DNA of 64,000 nucleotides from Jiangella rhizosphaerae (GCF_003579925.1 NZ_QUAL01000190.1:35444-99443); one strand, 5' to 3'; numbered from the stretch's first letter, positions 8,430 to 18,033 are shown. A program made the numbers and translations. Notes: a model not told the origin generated them from the letters alone.

Positions 8430-10814
8430 TCACGCCGCCTCCGTCCCAGCCGCACGCTCGGCGTCCGCCACATGGCGGATCACCGCGAGCAGGCTGTCCG
8501 GCGTCACCGAGATGGAGTCGATGCCCGCCCGCACCAGCGTCCGCGCGAAGTCGGGATCGTCGCTGGGCCGCTGCCCGCACAGGCCGACAGGTGCGCCGGC
8601 CGCATGTGCCAGCTCGAGGAGCCGCCTGATGCTCCACTCGACGGCGGGGTCGCGCTCGTCGAACAGCGGCGCCAGCAGGTCGGAGTCGCGGTCGACGCCG
8701 AGCGTCAGCTGCGTGAGGTCGTTGCTGCCGATCGAGAAGCCGTCGAACAGCTCGGCGAACCGGGCGGCCAGGATGATGTTGGACGGGATCTCGGCCATCA
8801 CGTAGACCTTCAGTCCGTTCTCGCCGCGCACCAGGCCCTCGTCCGCCATGGTGGCCAGGACCTGCCGCCCTTCGTCCGGTGTGCGGCAGAACGGGATCAT
8901 CACGATGACGTTCCGCAGGCCCATGGCGTCGCGCACGCGGCGGATCGCGCGGCATTCCAGCGCGAAGCCGTCGCGGTAGCCGGGTGCGTAGTAGCGGCTG
9001 GCGCCGCGCCAGCCGAGCATGGGGTTCTCCTCGGACGGCTCGAACCCGGCGCCCCCGACGAGCGTGGCGTACTCGTTGGTCTTGAAGTCGCTCATGCGCA
9101 CGACGACGGGCTCCGGCCAGTGAGCGGCGGCGATCCGGCCGATGCCGTCGGCCAGCCGGTCGACGAAGTAGTCAGCAGGTGTAGCGCTGCCCCGGGTGAT
9201 CCGCTCCACCCGCTGCCGCGTGGCGGAGTCGAGCCATTCCGGATGAGCCAAGGCCATCGGATGCACCTTGATGTGATTGGCCACCAGGAACTCCATCCGC
9301 AGCAAGCCCACGCCCGCGGCGGGCAGCCGCCACCACCGGAACGCCGCGGCGGGATCGGCGACGTTGAGCATGACGCGGGTGCGCGTCGCCGGAATCGCCG
9401 TGAGGTCGAGGTCTTCGGCGCTGTACGCGAGCCTTCCGCGGTAGACGTGGCCACGGTCGCCCTCGGCACAGGAGACGGTGACGCCGTCGCCGTCGGCGAG
9501 AACGGTGGTGGCCGAGCCGGTGCCGACGACGGCGGGCACGCCGAGCTCGCGGCTGACGATCGCCGCGTGCGACGTACGCCCGCCGTGGTCGGTGACGATG
9601 GCCGCGGCCTTCTTCATGATCGGTTCCCAGTCCGGGTCGGTGACGCCGGTGACGAGAACGCCGCCGTCGGGGAACGCGTCGATGTCGGCCGCACTGGACA
9701 GCTTGCACACCACGCCGGCGCCGATCGCGTCGCCGACGGCCAGCCCGCTCACGACGGGCTCGGCCTCCTCGCGGAGCCGGAAAGTCCGCATCGTCGTCGT
9801 GTGCCGCCGGGTCTGCACGGTCTCCGGGCGGGCCTGGACGACGAACAGCTCGCCGGTCCGGCCGTCCTTGGCCCACTCGACGTCGACGGCCGTGCCGTAG
9901 TGGTGTTCGATCGCGACCACCCAGCGTGCGATCCGGAGGATCTCGTCGGTGGTGAGCACCCAGGCGTCGCGTTCCTCGACGCTCGTCGCGGTGGCGGTGG
10001 TGCCGCCGGTGGCGCGGTAGACGACCTTCTGCTCCTTGCGGCCCTTGGCCCGCGAGATCACCGGGCGGATGCCCGGCTGATCCAACAGCGGCTTGAAGAC
10101 GACGTACTCGTCCGGGTCGACGGCCCCGCTGACGACGGACTCGCCCAAGCCCCACGCCGCGTTGACCAGGACGACGCGTGGGAATCCGGTCTCGGTGTCC
10201 AAGGAGAACGCGGTCCCGGCACCGGCACGGTCGGCGCCGGCCATGACCTGCACACCGACGGACAGAGCCACGTCGAGGTCACCGAAGCCGAGGTCGCGCC
10301 GGTAGTTGATCGCGCGGTCGGTGAAGAGGGAAGCGAAGCAGCGCTGGCAGGCCGCGACGACGGCATCGAGGCCGCGGACATTGAGGAAGCTCTCCTGCTG
10401 CCCGGCGAAGCTCGCCTCGGGGAGATCCTCGGCGGTCGCGCTGCTGCGGACGGCGACGGCCGGCTCGTCCTCGCCCGCATCGGCAGCGAGGCCGGCGTAG
10501 AACGCGGCGATCTCGGCCACCAGCTCGCCCGGCATGCGCCCCTGACGGATGAGCGTGCGGATTCGCTCGCCCACCTCGGCCAGCGGACTGCCGTCGTCGA
10601 GCCGGCGAAGCTCGGCGGCGATCCGGGCGGGCAGGTCGTTGGCGTCCAGGAAGGCGCGGTAGGCATCGGCGGTGACCGCGAAACCGGGCGGCACGGGCAC
10701 GCCGGCGTGGGCCAGGTGCCGGGTCAGCTCGCCCAGCGACGCGTTCTTGCCACCGACCAGGGCGACATCTCCACGCCCGAGGGTGTCGAACGGCACGACG
10801 AGGGTGGTGTTCAT
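8430..10814 (-). CDS. ppsA: phosphoenolpyruvate synthase / pyruvate, water dikinase
   Basis: 794 residues with the three-domain PEP-synthase order: ATP-grasp PPDK_N domain at the start (GGKNASLGELTRHLAHAG), swivelling phosphohistidine domain with GGRTSHAAIVSRELG near residue 430 (catalytic His), and C-terminal PEP-binding barrel ending with LCGQRPSDDPDF (catalytic Cys). It converts pyruvate + ATP to PEP + AMP + Pi. ATG 10814 overlaps the stop of the preceding oxidoreductase gene, so the frame opening further upstream is not used. It ends the gap-por operon and would feed pyruvate made or spared by POR into gluconeogenesis. Confidence 0.93.
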   Translation of the reverse strand: MNTTLVVPFDTLGRGDVALVGGKNASLGELTRHLAHAGVPVPPGFAVTADAYRAFLDANDLPARIAAELRRLDDGSPLAEVGERIRTLIRQGRMPGELVAEIAAFYAGLAADAGEDEPAVAVRSSATAEDLPEASFAGQQESFLNVRGLDAVVAACQRCFASLFTDRAINYRRDLGFGDLDVALSVGVQVMAGADRAGAGTAFSLDTETGFPRVVLVNAAWGLGESVVSGAVDPDEYVVFKPLLDQPGIRPVISRAKGRKEQKVVYRATGGTTATATSVEERDAWVLTTDEILRIARWVVAIEHHYGTAVDVEWAKDGRTGELFVVQARPETVQTRRHTTTMRTFRLREEAEPVVSGLAVGDAIGAGVVCKLSSAADIDAFPDGGVLVTGVTDPDWEPIMKKAAAIVTDHGGRTSHAAIVSRELGVPAVVGTGSATTVLADGDGVTVSCAEGDRGHVYRGRLAYSAEDLDLTAIPATRTRVMLNVADPAAAFRWWRLPAAGVGLLRMEFLVANHIKVHPMALAHPEWLDSATRQRVERITRGSATPADYFVDRLADGIGRIAAAHWPEPVVVRMSDFKTNEYATLVGGAGFEPSEENPMLGWRGASRYYAPGYRDGFALECRAIRRVRDAMGLRNVIVMIPFCRTPDEGRQVLATMADEGLVRGENGLKVYVMAEIPSNIILAARFAELFDGFSIGSNDLTQLTLGVDRDSDLLAPLFDERDPAVEWSIRRLLELAHAAGAPVGLCGQRPSDDPDFARTLVRAGIDSISVTPDSLLAVIRHVADAERAAGTEAA

Positions 10815-12445
10815 GACGGCTCCAGTCGTTGTTCCGGAATCATGGCGATGGCTCCGGCCGGGCACTCGGCGGCGCACAGGCCGCAGCCCTTGCAGTACTC
10901 CAGATCGATCTCGTACCGCCGGCCGGGGCCGAGCTTGATGACGGCGTTGTCGGGGCAGACGCTGTAGCAGTTGTCGCATTCGAAGCAGCCGCCGCAGGAC
11001 AGGCAGCGGCGCGCCTCGAACAGGGCGGTGGCCGCGTCCAGGCCGGCGACCACCTCGTCGAAGGTGGAGGTGCGGCGCGCCGCCTCGAGCTTCGAACGGT
11101 GTTGCCGTGGCGCGTCGGTGTAGTACCAGGGGTTGAGCCCCTCGAACGCCGCCTCCACCACCGGCGCGGACGCCTCCACGGCCGTCTCGCGCAGCCAGGC
11201 GTCGATGGCCTGTGCCGCACGGCGGCCGTGGCCGATGGCGCTGGTGACGGTGCGGTCGCCGGAGATGGCGTCGCCGCCTGCGAACACGCCGGGCAGGCCG
11301 GTCATGAAGGCGCCGTCGACGACGATGCGGCCGTGCGCCGTCGCGACCGACGGCGTGTGCGAGACCAGGCCGAGGTCGCTGTCCTGCCCGAGCGCAAGCA
11401 CGACGGCGTCCGCGTCGAGCTCGTCGAACTCGCCGGTCGGCTGCGGGAACCCGGACTCGTCGAGCCGCATCCGCTCGACGGTGACCCGGCCCTCGTCGGC
11501 CTGGGCGATGGTGGACAGCCAGCGCAACCGCACGCCCTCCTCCTCGGCCTCGGTGACCTCGGACTCGTGTGCGGGCATCCGGTCGCGGGTGCGCCGGTAG
11601 ACGATGAGGGCGTCAGCCGCGCCGAGGCGGCGGGCGGTGCGGGCGACGTCGACGGCGGTGTTGCCGCCGCCGTACACGGCGACCCGCCGCCCGAGCAGCG
11701 GCGGCGCGCCGCCGGCCGTCCGCCGCAGGACGGAGAGCGCGTCGAGGATGTGGGCGGAATCACCGGCCGGCACGTAGGTCCGGTGGCTGAGCTGGGCGCC
11801 GACGGCGAGGAACACCGCGTCGAAGCCCTCGGCGTCGCGGATGTCGGCCACGTCGCCGACCCGGGTGTTCAGCTCCAGCGTCACGCCGAGCTCCACGATG
11901 CGCCGGATCTCGGCGTCGAGGACGTCGCGCGGCAGCCGGTAGGCCGGGATGCCGAAGCGCATCATCCCCCCGGGTTCGGGACCGGAGTCGCGGATCGTCA
12001 CGTCGTGCCCTAGCAGCCGCAGATGGTAGGCGGCGGCCAGGCCGGCCGGACCGGCACCGACCACGAGCACCCGCCGCCCGGTCGCCTCACCGGCGGACAC
12101 CGTCCAACCGGCCCTGATGGCCTCGTCACCGAGGAAGCGCTCGACCGAGTTGATGCCGACGGTCTCGTCGAGCTGCCCGCGGTTGCAGGCGGTCTCACAC
12201 GGCCGGTAGCAGACCCGGCCCATGATCGCCGGGAACGGGTTGACACTCATGATCTCCCGCCAGGCGGCCTCGTAGTCGCCGTCCTGGGCGAGGTGCAGCC
12301 ACTCGCGGACGTTCTCGCCCGCGGGGCAGGCGGCGGCGCACGGCGGGAACAGGTCGCGGTAGACGGGACGCTCGACGCGCCAGGCGCCGGTGCGGTTCGT
12401 CCGGCTCGACGCCGAGCCGAGCGTGATGGCGAACGGCGTGTCCAT
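10811..12445 (-). CDS. GltD-like FAD/NAD(P)H oxidoreductase with N- and C-terminal FeS domains (POR-associated)
   Basis: 544 residues. The N-terminal FeS domain has CAAACPAGENV and CYRPCETACNRG. Then comes an FAD Rossmann fold (VLVVGAGPAGLAAAYHLRLLG near 128) and an NAD(P) fold (VAVYGGGNTAVDVARTARRLG near 255), and last a 2x[4Fe-4S] ferredoxin domain (CDNCYSVCP and CKGCGLCAAECPAGAI). This matches glutamate-synthase small-subunit relatives that take the place of the PorD ferredoxin subunit. It likely moves electrons between the pyruvate oxidoreductase and NAD(P)H. Coupled by ATGA to ppsA and by a one-base junction to porB. Confidence 0.9.
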   Translation of the reverse strand: MDTPFAITLGSASSRTNRTGAWRVERPVYRDLFPPCAAACPAGENVREWLHLAQDGDYEAAWREIMSVNPFPAIMGRVCYRPCETACNRGQLDETVGINSVERFLGDEAIRAGWTVSAGEATGRRVLVVGAGPAGLAAAYHLRLLGHDVTIRDSGPEPGGMMRFGIPAYRLPRDVLDAEIRRIVELGVTLELNTRVGDVADIRDAEGFDAVFLAVGAQLSHRTYVPAGDSAHILDALSVLRRTAGGAPPLLGRRVAVYGGGNTAVDVARTARRLGAADALIVYRRTRDRMPAHESEVTEAEEEGVRLRWLSTIAQADEGRVTVERMRLDESGFPQPTGEFDELDADAVVLALGQDSDLGLVSHTPSVATAHGRIVVDGAFMTGLPGVFAGGDAISGDRTVTSAIGHGRRAAQAIDAWLRETAVEASAPVVEAAFEGLNPWYYTDAPRQHRSKLEAARRTSTFDEVVAGLDAATALFEARRCLSCGGCFECDNCYSVCPDNAVIKLGPGRRYEIDLEYCKGCGLCAAECPAGAIAMIPEQRLEPS

Positions 12446-13458
12446 CAGGACACCTCCTCCGGTGCGGATTCGGCCAGCAGGCCGTACCGGGTGATGTTGC
12501 GGTCGGCCTGGGCCTGGATGCGGGCGATCACGTCCGTCCGCTCGCGTGGCCGGAACAGATGGGCGTAGCGGCTCTGCCGTCGCAGGTACTCCTCGACGGC
12601 AACGTGGTGGCGGATCCGCGTGACAGCGGTGACCTCGCCATGCTCGGCTTCGAAGACGGGGAACAGCCCGCTCTGCGTGGCCAGCCGGGCCAGCCGGATG
12701 GTGTCGTGCGCCTCACTGCCCCAGCCGAGCGGGCAGGGCACCAGCACGTGCAGGTACCGCGCACCGCGCAGGTCCATGGCGCGGGTCACCTTGTACTCCA
12801 GGTCGCGCAGGTCCGCGACGGTGGCCGTCGCGACGTACGGGATCTCGTGTGCCATCGCGACGGCCGGGACGTTCTTGCCCTGGCCGAACACGTTGCCCGG
12901 CTCCGGGCCCACGGCCTGGGTGGTGGCGGTGCGGGCGGCCGGCGGCGTGGCGCCGGAGCGCTGCACGCCGGTGTTCATGTAGGCCTCGTTGTCATAGCAG
13001 ACGTAGAGGACGTCGTCGTTCCGCTCGAACATCCCGGACAGGCAGCCGAAGCCGATGTCGACGGTGCCGCCGTCGCCGCCCTGGCCCAGCACGCGCACGT
13101 CGGTGCGGCCCTGGGCGCGCAGCGCCGCGGCCACGCCCGTGGCGACCGCGGGTGCGTTGCCGAACAGGGAGTGCAGCCATGGCAGCTGCCACGCGCTCTC
13201 CGGGTACGGCGTCGAGAAGACCTCGAGGCAGCCGGTGGCGTTGACGGCGATCAGCCGGTTGGCGGTGGCCCGCAGGGCGGCGTCCACCACCCACCGTGCG
13301 GCGAGGGCCTCGCCGCAGCCGCGACAGGCACGGTGGCCGCACGTCAGGGCGTCGGCGCGGTCCGGCCGCGCCTGGCCGGCCCGCAGCTCCGCGGCGAGCA
13401 GCCGGTTGCCGGCCACGAGGCTGCCGGTCTGCCGGTACGGAATCTGTTCCACAGGCAT
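12445..13458 (-). CDS. porB: pyruvate/2-oxoacid:ferredoxin oxidoreductase, beta subunit
   Basis: 337 residues. CGHRACRGCGEALAARW near residue 40 is a Cys cluster for a [4Fe-4S] centre. The TPP/Mg site is VLGQGGDGGTVDIGFGCLSG with the downstream YDNEAYMNTG. It forms the catalytic TPP half of a four-subunit POR. ATG 13458 has GGGAG about 8 bases upstream; the open frame continuing upstream has Arg-rich shadow sequence and is not used. Lies 14 bases from porA on the same strand. Confidence 0.92.
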   Translation of the reverse strand: MPVEQIPYRQTGSLVAGNRLLAAELRAGQARPDRADALTCGHRACRGCGEALAARWVVDAALRATANRLIAVNATGCLEVFSTPYPESAWQLPWLHSLFGNAPAVATGVAAALRAQGRTDVRVLGQGGDGGTVDIGFGCLSGMFERNDDVLYVCYDNEAYMNTGVQRSGATPPAARTATTQAVGPEPGNVFGQGKNVPAVAMAHEIPYVATATVADLRDLEYKVTRAMDLRGARYLHVLVPCPLGWGSEAHDTIRLARLATQSGLFPVFEAEHGEVTAVTRIRHHVAVEEYLRRQSRYAHLFRPRERTDVIARIQAQADRNITRYGLLAESAPEEVS

Positions 13459-13472
13459 TGCCGACACTCCCT

Positions 13473-14648
13473 TCAGCGGGGACGTGCGAGCTCGCGCTCG
13501 ACGAGCCTCAGGTCGAGGTCGAGGAAGGTCAGCGATTCGACACGGCCGCCGTGCGCGTCCACGAGGGCCCGGCGCAGCGACGCGCGGGTGATCGGGCGGC
13601 CGCCGAGGCCGGCGACGACGGTGACGCACTCGGCGCCGGCGACGGCGCCCCGGACATCGGCGGTGACGATGCCGCCGGTGCCGGCCGAGAACGCCCGCTC
13701 CAGCACCACCACGCGACGGGCGTTCGTCAGTGCGGCACGCACCGCGTCGAACGGGAACGGCCGGTACGTGGTGATCCCCAGCACGCCGATGCGCAGGCCG
13801 TCGTCACGGAGCTCGTCGACGACGTCCTTCAGGGTGCCGAGCACTGAGCCGAGCGCGACCACGACGGTCTCGGCGTCGTCGGTGCGATAGGGCCGGACGA
13901 GTCCGCCGGTGGCGCGACCGAACGACTCGGCGAAACCGAGGGCGACCGCCGGGATCGCGTCGAGTGCGCGCAGCTGGTTGACGTGAGCGAGGTAGCGCAC
14001 CTCGGTGAAGGCCTCCGGGCCGACCATCGCACCGATGGTCACCGGGTCGGATGGATCGAGGAACTGCCGCGGCCGGTACGGTGGCAGGAAGTCGTCGACG
14101 TCGTTCTGGCCGGGTAGGTCGACCTCTTCGAACGCGTGCGTGAGCACGAAGCCGTCCATGCAGACCATGACCGGCACCGACAGCCGCTCGGCGACCGCGA
14201 AGGCCTGGATGTGCAGGTCCGCCGCCTCCTGGTTGTCCTCCGCGTAGAGCTGGATCCAGCCGGCGTCGCGCATGACCATCGAGTCGCTGTGGTCGTTCCA
14301 GATGTTGATCGGCGCGCCGATGGCCCGGTTCGCGATCGTCATGACGATCGGCAGGCCGAGCCCGGCGGCGTTGTGGACCGCCTCGGCCATGTACAGCAGT
14401 CCCTGGCTCGCCGTCGCCGTGTATGCCCGGGCGCCGGTGGCCGACGCACCGATCGCGACGGACATGGCGGCGAACTCGGACTCGACGTTGATGAACTCGC
14501 ACGGCGCGAGCGCGCCGGACTTCACCGTCGCGCTCAGCGCTTCGACGATGTGGGTCTGCGGCGAGATCGGGTAGGCGCAGATCACCTCCGGCCGGCACGC
14601 GGCAACGGCCGCCGCGACGGCCTGCGATCCCTCGATCTGCCTAAGCAT
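13473..14648 (-). CDS. porA: pyruvate/2-oxoacid:ferredoxin oxidoreductase, alpha subunit
   Basis: 391 residues. The N-terminal pyrimidine-binding domain has AYPISPQTHIVEALS, an essential INVESEFAAMSVAIGAS segment and TATASQGLLYMAEAVHNAAG. A transketolase C-like domain follows (VVVALGSVLGTLKDVVDEL, GVLGITTYRPFP). ATG 14648 overlaps the end of porG by eight bases. With porB and porG it forms an oxygen-sensitive, CoA-dependent 2-oxoacid oxidoreductase; pyruvate is the likely substrate given the neighbouring ppsA and gap. Confidence 0.92.
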   Translation of the reverse strand: MLRQIEGSQAVAAAVAACRPEVICAYPISPQTHIVEALSATVKSGALAPCEFINVESEFAAMSVAIGASATGARAYTATASQGLLYMAEAVHNAAGLGLPIVMTIANRAIGAPINIWNDHSDSMVMRDAGWIQLYAEDNQEAADLHIQAFAVAERLSVPVMVCMDGFVLTHAFEEVDLPGQNDVDDFLPPYRPRQFLDPSDPVTIGAMVGPEAFTEVRYLAHVNQLRALDAIPAVALGFAESFGRATGGLVRPYRTDDAETVVVALGSVLGTLKDVVDELRDDGLRIGVLGITTYRPFPFDAVRAALTNARRVVVLERAFSAGTGGIVTADVRGAVAGAECVTVVAGLGGRPITRASLRRALVDAHGGRVESLTFLDLDLRLVERELARPR

Positions 14649-15246
14649 GAGCTGCACTCCCCTGATCGGAACGGACCAGCTCGTACGCCTCCGTGGCGGC
14701 CGCGATGTTCCCCTCGACCAGCCCGTTGCCGAACCGGCCACGGATGGCCGCAACGACGGAGTCGATCGACACGACGCCGGTCAGCGCCGCGAACGCACCG
14801 AGCAGGGCCGCGTTCGGCACCGGGCGGCCGATGTGCCGCTGGGCCAGGTCACTAGCGGGCACGGTGACGAGGTGTCCTCGCGGATACCACCGTGTCCGCT
14901 CGGTGAGCCCGAGCTCGGCCGGCCCGGCGGCGGCGTTCAGCAGGGCGTAACCGTCGCTCTTCAGCCCGGCGAAGACGTCGACACCTTCGAGCAGCGTGGT
15001 GTCCTGGACGATGATGGCGTCCGGGTCCATGACCGGCTCGCGCAACCGGATCGCCACGTCGGCGATCCGGCAGAACGCCATGACGGGCGCTCCGGTGCGC
15101 TCGGAGCCGAAGCTCGGGAACGCCTGGGCGTGCCGGCCCTCGGCGAAGGCGGCGACGGACAGCAACTCGGCCGCCGTCACCACGCCCTGCCCGCCGCGTC
15201 CGTGGATGCGCACCTGGAACATGGAGCCGGACATCGCTGCCGCCAT
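14641..15246 (-). CDS. porG: pyruvate/2-oxoacid:ferredoxin oxidoreductase, gamma subunit
   Basis: 201 residues with the POR gamma signature FQVRIHGRGGQGVVTAAELLSVAA near the start, then QAFPSFGSERTGAPVMAFCRI, and a C-terminal RFGNGLVEGNIAAATEAYEL. Start ATG 15246 lies four bases after the gap stop; an in-frame ATG four codons later is possible. It is the first por gene in the operon. Confidence 0.92.
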   Translation of the reverse strand: MAAAMSGSMFQVRIHGRGGQGVVTAAELLSVAAFAEGRHAQAFPSFGSERTGAPVMAFCRIADVAIRLREPVMDPDAIIVQDTTLLEGVDVFAGLKSDGYALLNAAAGPAELGLTERTRWYPRGHLVTVPASDLAQRHIGRPVPNAALLGAFAALTGVVSIDSVVAAIRGRFGNGLVEGNIAAATEAYELVRSDQGSAAHA

Positions 15247-15250
15247 TCCG

Positions 15251-16252
15251 TCACAGCCGGTCGGCCACGTATGCGGTGAGATCGGCGAGCTGCGCCGTGT
15301 AGCCCCACTCGTTGTCGTACCAGCCGAACACCTTCACCAGCTCGCCATTGGCCTCGGTGAGACTGGAGTCGAACAGGCAGGCGGCGGAGTCGCCGATGAC
15401 GTCCCGGGACACGATCGGCCGCGTCACGTAGGCGAGCCGGCCCGCCAGCGGACCGGTCCCGGCCGCGAGCTGGAAGGCCTCATTGACCTCGGCCCGGGTG
15501 ACCTCACGGCCGAGCACGACGGCGAGGTCGACCAGCGAGCCGTCCTCGACCGGCACCCGCAGCGCGACACCGTCGAGCCGCCCGGCCAGCTGTGGGATCA
15601 CGACGCCGACGGAGCGGGCCGCACCCGTGCTGGTCGGGATGATGTTGACGGCGGCCGAGCGGGCCCGGCGCAGGTCCTTGTGCGGGCCGTCCAGCAGCCG
15701 CTGGTCGCCGGTGTAGCCGTGCACGGTCGTCATGAAGCCCTTGACGATCCCGAACGCGTCGTGCAGGACCTTCACCATCGGGGCGACGCAGTTCGTCGTG
15801 CAGGAGGCGTTGGAGACGACGTCGTGGAGCTCGGGGTCGTAGACCTGTTCGTTCACGCCCATGACGATGGTCGCGTCGACGCCCTTGCCCGGAGCGGAGA
15901 CGAGCACCTTGCGGGCACCGGCCTTGAGGTGGCCGGCGGCGTCGTCGCGAGTCCGGAACCTGCCGGTCGACTCGATGACGATGTCGACGCCGAGGTCGCC
16001 CCACGGCAGCCGGGCCGGCTCGGGTTCGGCGAGGACGGCGACCCGCCGCCCGCCGACGAGCAGCGCCGGGCCGTCGGTCTCGACCTCCTCGGGCAGCCGG
16101 CCGTACGTGGAGTCGAAGGCCAGCAGGTGGGCCAGCGTGCCGACGTCCGCGACGTCGTTGACGGCCACCACCTCGATCCCTTGCTCCAGCACGGCGCGAA
16201 GGTAGGTGCGCCCGATGCGGCCGAAGCCGTTGATGCCGACTCGTACAGTCAT
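15251..16252 (-). CDS. gap: glyceraldehyde-3-phosphate dehydrogenase
   Basis: 333 residues. NAD-binding MTVRVGINGFGRIGRTYLRA, the catalytic SNASCTTNCVAPM (active Cys), HGYTGDQRLLDGPHKDLRRAR (phosphate-site residues) and WYDNEWGYTAQLADL are all present, so it should be active. ATG 16252 is taken because the family start MTVRVGINGFG begins there. Being first in an operon with POR and PEP synthase rather than with pgk/tpi suggests a second, condition-specific GAPDH. Box copy 4 lies 64 bases upstream. Confidence 0.95.
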   Translation of the reverse strand: MTVRVGINGFGRIGRTYLRAVLEQGIEVVAVNDVADVGTLAHLLAFDSTYGRLPEEVETDGPALLVGGRRVAVLAEPEPARLPWGDLGVDIVIESTGRFRTRDDAAGHLKAGARKVLVSAPGKGVDATIVMGVNEQVYDPELHDVVSNASCTTNCVAPMVKVLHDAFGIVKGFMTTVHGYTGDQRLLDGPHKDLRRARSAAVNIIPTSTGAARSVGVVIPQLAGRLDGVALRVPVEDGSLVDLAVVLGREVTRAEVNEAFQLAAGTGPLAGRLAYVTRPIVSRDVIGDSAACLFDSSLTEANGELVKVFGWYDNEWGYTAQLADLTAYVADRL

Positions 16253-16315
16253 GATCCGCCTCCGGGTTCGGTCCGTTCTCATGACCAGCCTTCGCCGCGG
16301 CCGCCGCCGCCCACA

Positions 16316-16329
16316 GAGACGAAGGTCCC
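16316..16329. promoter_or_regulatory. DosR/DevR-like box, copy 4
   Basis: GAGACGAAGGTCCC between divergent gap (start 16252) and a universal stress gene (start 16447). It would control the whole gap-porGAB-FAD/FeS-ppsA operon of about 7.8 kb. The left half is the most degenerate of the seven. Confidence 0.5.
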
Positions 16330-16446
16330 GCCGAGCCGGGCCGTGCGGCAGGACCTGCGGCTCTACCCCGTCGGCCGGCGGCGGAGGGACGGTGAATGTG
16401 ACGACAGCGCCGAGAGCTGCGCCGTCCCGGAGATCGGAGGCCGACG

Positions 16447-17424
16447 ATGTGGAACGTGCTCCAAGCGACGGACCGGCCGGTCGTGGTCGGCATCGATGGC
16501 CGCCCGGACAGCGAGCCCGCCCTGCTTTGGGCGATGGGTGCCGCTCGGGCGCACCGGGTGCCACTGCGGATCGTGCTGGTCGCGGACGCACCCGAGTTGC
16601 AGCGGTACGTGCCCTACCGGCCGCCCGAGAACGGCGAGACGTTCATGATCCCGGCACACCCCGTCCGGCACCCGTCGGACGACGACCTCGACCGCGCGCT
16701 CGCGATCGCCAGGCGGCGGCTGCCATCCGGGTCCGTCACCGGACGGCGCGCACCCGGCTCCGCCGCTACCGCGCTGATCGAGGACTCCGCCGACGCCGCC
16801 GTGCTCGTCGTGGGCACCCGCCGGCGCGGCCCGGTCGCGGCCGCGACGCTCGGATCGGTGAGCGCGACGGTCGCCGCCCACGCACGGTGCCCGGTGGTCG
16901 TCGTCGGGACCGAGCCACTCGCTTCCACCGCGGACCTGCCCGTGGTGGCGGGCATCGCCGACGACCGGGCCGCCGACGGCGTGCTCGACTTCGCCTTCCG
17001 CGAGGCGCTCGCGCGCCGAGTCCCGCTCAACGTCATCCACGCCGCCCGGCCGGACCTCGGCGAGGCACGCCATCCCGGCGATTTCTTCGGAGGGATGGTA
17101 CCGGCGTTGGGCGCGCGGCTGGCGAACTACGCATCCCGGTATCCGGGGGTGCCGGTGACGTCCCACCTGTCCACATCCGACGCCGCCGAGGACCTGGCCG
17201 CGGCCAGCGCGCGAGCCCAGCTGGTGGTCGTCGGGTCACGCGGCCGGGGCAGGGTGTCCGGCCTGGTTCTCGGCTCGGTCGGCCAGCGGCTGCTGCACGA
17301 TGCGCACAGCCCCGTCGCCGTCGTCCATCCGACCCGCGTGCGGACACCGCGGAGGGCGGTCGTACGGCCCGCCGATAGCGGGACCGAAGGCCCTGTCCGC
17401 GCCGCCGCCGGCGGCGAAGAGTGA
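16447..17424 (+). CDS. tandem universal stress protein
   Basis: 325 residues with two UspA domains, about 10-150 and 160-300. The ATP loops are VGTRRRGPVAAATLGS and VGSRGRGRVSGLVLGSVG; the first has Arg-Arg in place of the usual small residues but keeps the Gly spacing. The second domain opens VVAGIADDRAADGV, so its first-strand Asp pattern is weak. A charged disordered tail follows VAVVHP. Divergent from gap around box copy 4. Confidence 0.92.
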   Translation: MWNVLQATDRPVVVGIDGRPDSEPALLWAMGAARAHRVPLRIVLVADAPELQRYVPYRPPENGETFMIPAHPVRHPSDDDLDRALAIARRRLPSGSVTGRRAPGSAATALIEDSADAAVLVVGTRRRGPVAAATLGSVSATVAAHARCPVVVVGTEPLASTADLPVVAGIADDRAADGVLDFAFREALARRVPLNVIHAARPDLGEARHPGDFFGGMVPALGARLANYASRYPGVPVTSHLSTSDAAEDLAAASARAQLVVVGSRGRGRVSGLVLGSVGQRLLHDAHSPVAVVHPTRVRTPRRAVVRPADSGTEGPVRAAAGGEE

Positions 17425-17652
17425 GAGTGACGCCCACCAGCCAGGAGAGCGAAAACCCCGGAGCGTTGGAGATGACGGCCGAAGAGCCGCGAACACACCA
17501 TCGCCGCGATGGGTCAGCTCCGGCGGGATCACACCGGCTGGCGGGCGCCCTACGACCTTCGATCTCGGCCAACGGAGGCGATGACGGTGATCATGCTGGA
17601 GGGCACGCGTGCTCAGCGACGGGCTGCGCCCTGCAGGGCGAGACGGAGCTAC

Positions 17653-18021
17653 ATGATCGCGCGACGCGACCTGGCCGAGCAGTCCGCAGCGGTGGTGCGG
17701 ACGGAGCTCCCGGCCGAGGAGCTCGGCGGCTGGCTCACCGTCGCCCACCACGTCGTCACCCAGTATCTACGCAGCCGGAGGGCCCAGCCCGCCGGCCCGC
17801 CGTTCGCCCGGATCAGCGTCGTCGACGGCATCGCGGTGGTGGAAGCCGGCTTCCCCGTCGATGGCGAGATCGAGGGCGACGGGTACGTCGAACCGTGGGC
17901 ACTGCCGAGCGGACCCGCCGCCGTCACGACGCATCTCGGCCCTTACGAGGCGCTCGAGCCGACGGGCGGCGGGACGCCGGTGGCCGCCGGTAACTGCATG
18001 GCGCGGGACGAAGATCCGTGA
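17653..18021 (+). CDS. truncated GyrI-like effector-binding protein (paralog of the next gene)
   Basis: The residues from AAVVRTELPAEELGGWLTVAHHVV to VTTHLGPYEALE align closely with the neighbouring full-length gene: the same ARISV/ALFRF, EAGFPV, EIEGDG and LPSGPAAVTTHLG elements. After CTCGAG the similarity stops and the frame ends in a short unrelated tail, so the C-terminal half of the SOUL/GyrI-like fold is missing. Homology begins close to ATG 17653, which has ACGGAG just upstream; the frame is open earlier. Probably a decayed tandem duplicate. Confidence 0.6.
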   Translation: MIARRDLAEQSAAVVRTELPAEELGGWLTVAHHVVTQYLRSRRAQPAGPPFARISVVDGIAVVEAGFPVDGEIEGDGYVEPWALPSGPAAVTTHLGPYEALEPTGGGTPVAAGNCMARDEDP

Positions 18022-18033
18022 GGAGGACCCTCG

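Noticed and set aside
17380..17393. GGGACCGAAGGCCC as a further DosR-like box
   Set aside because: It lies inside the USP coding end, its spacing is one base off, and it is about 260 bases from the next start.
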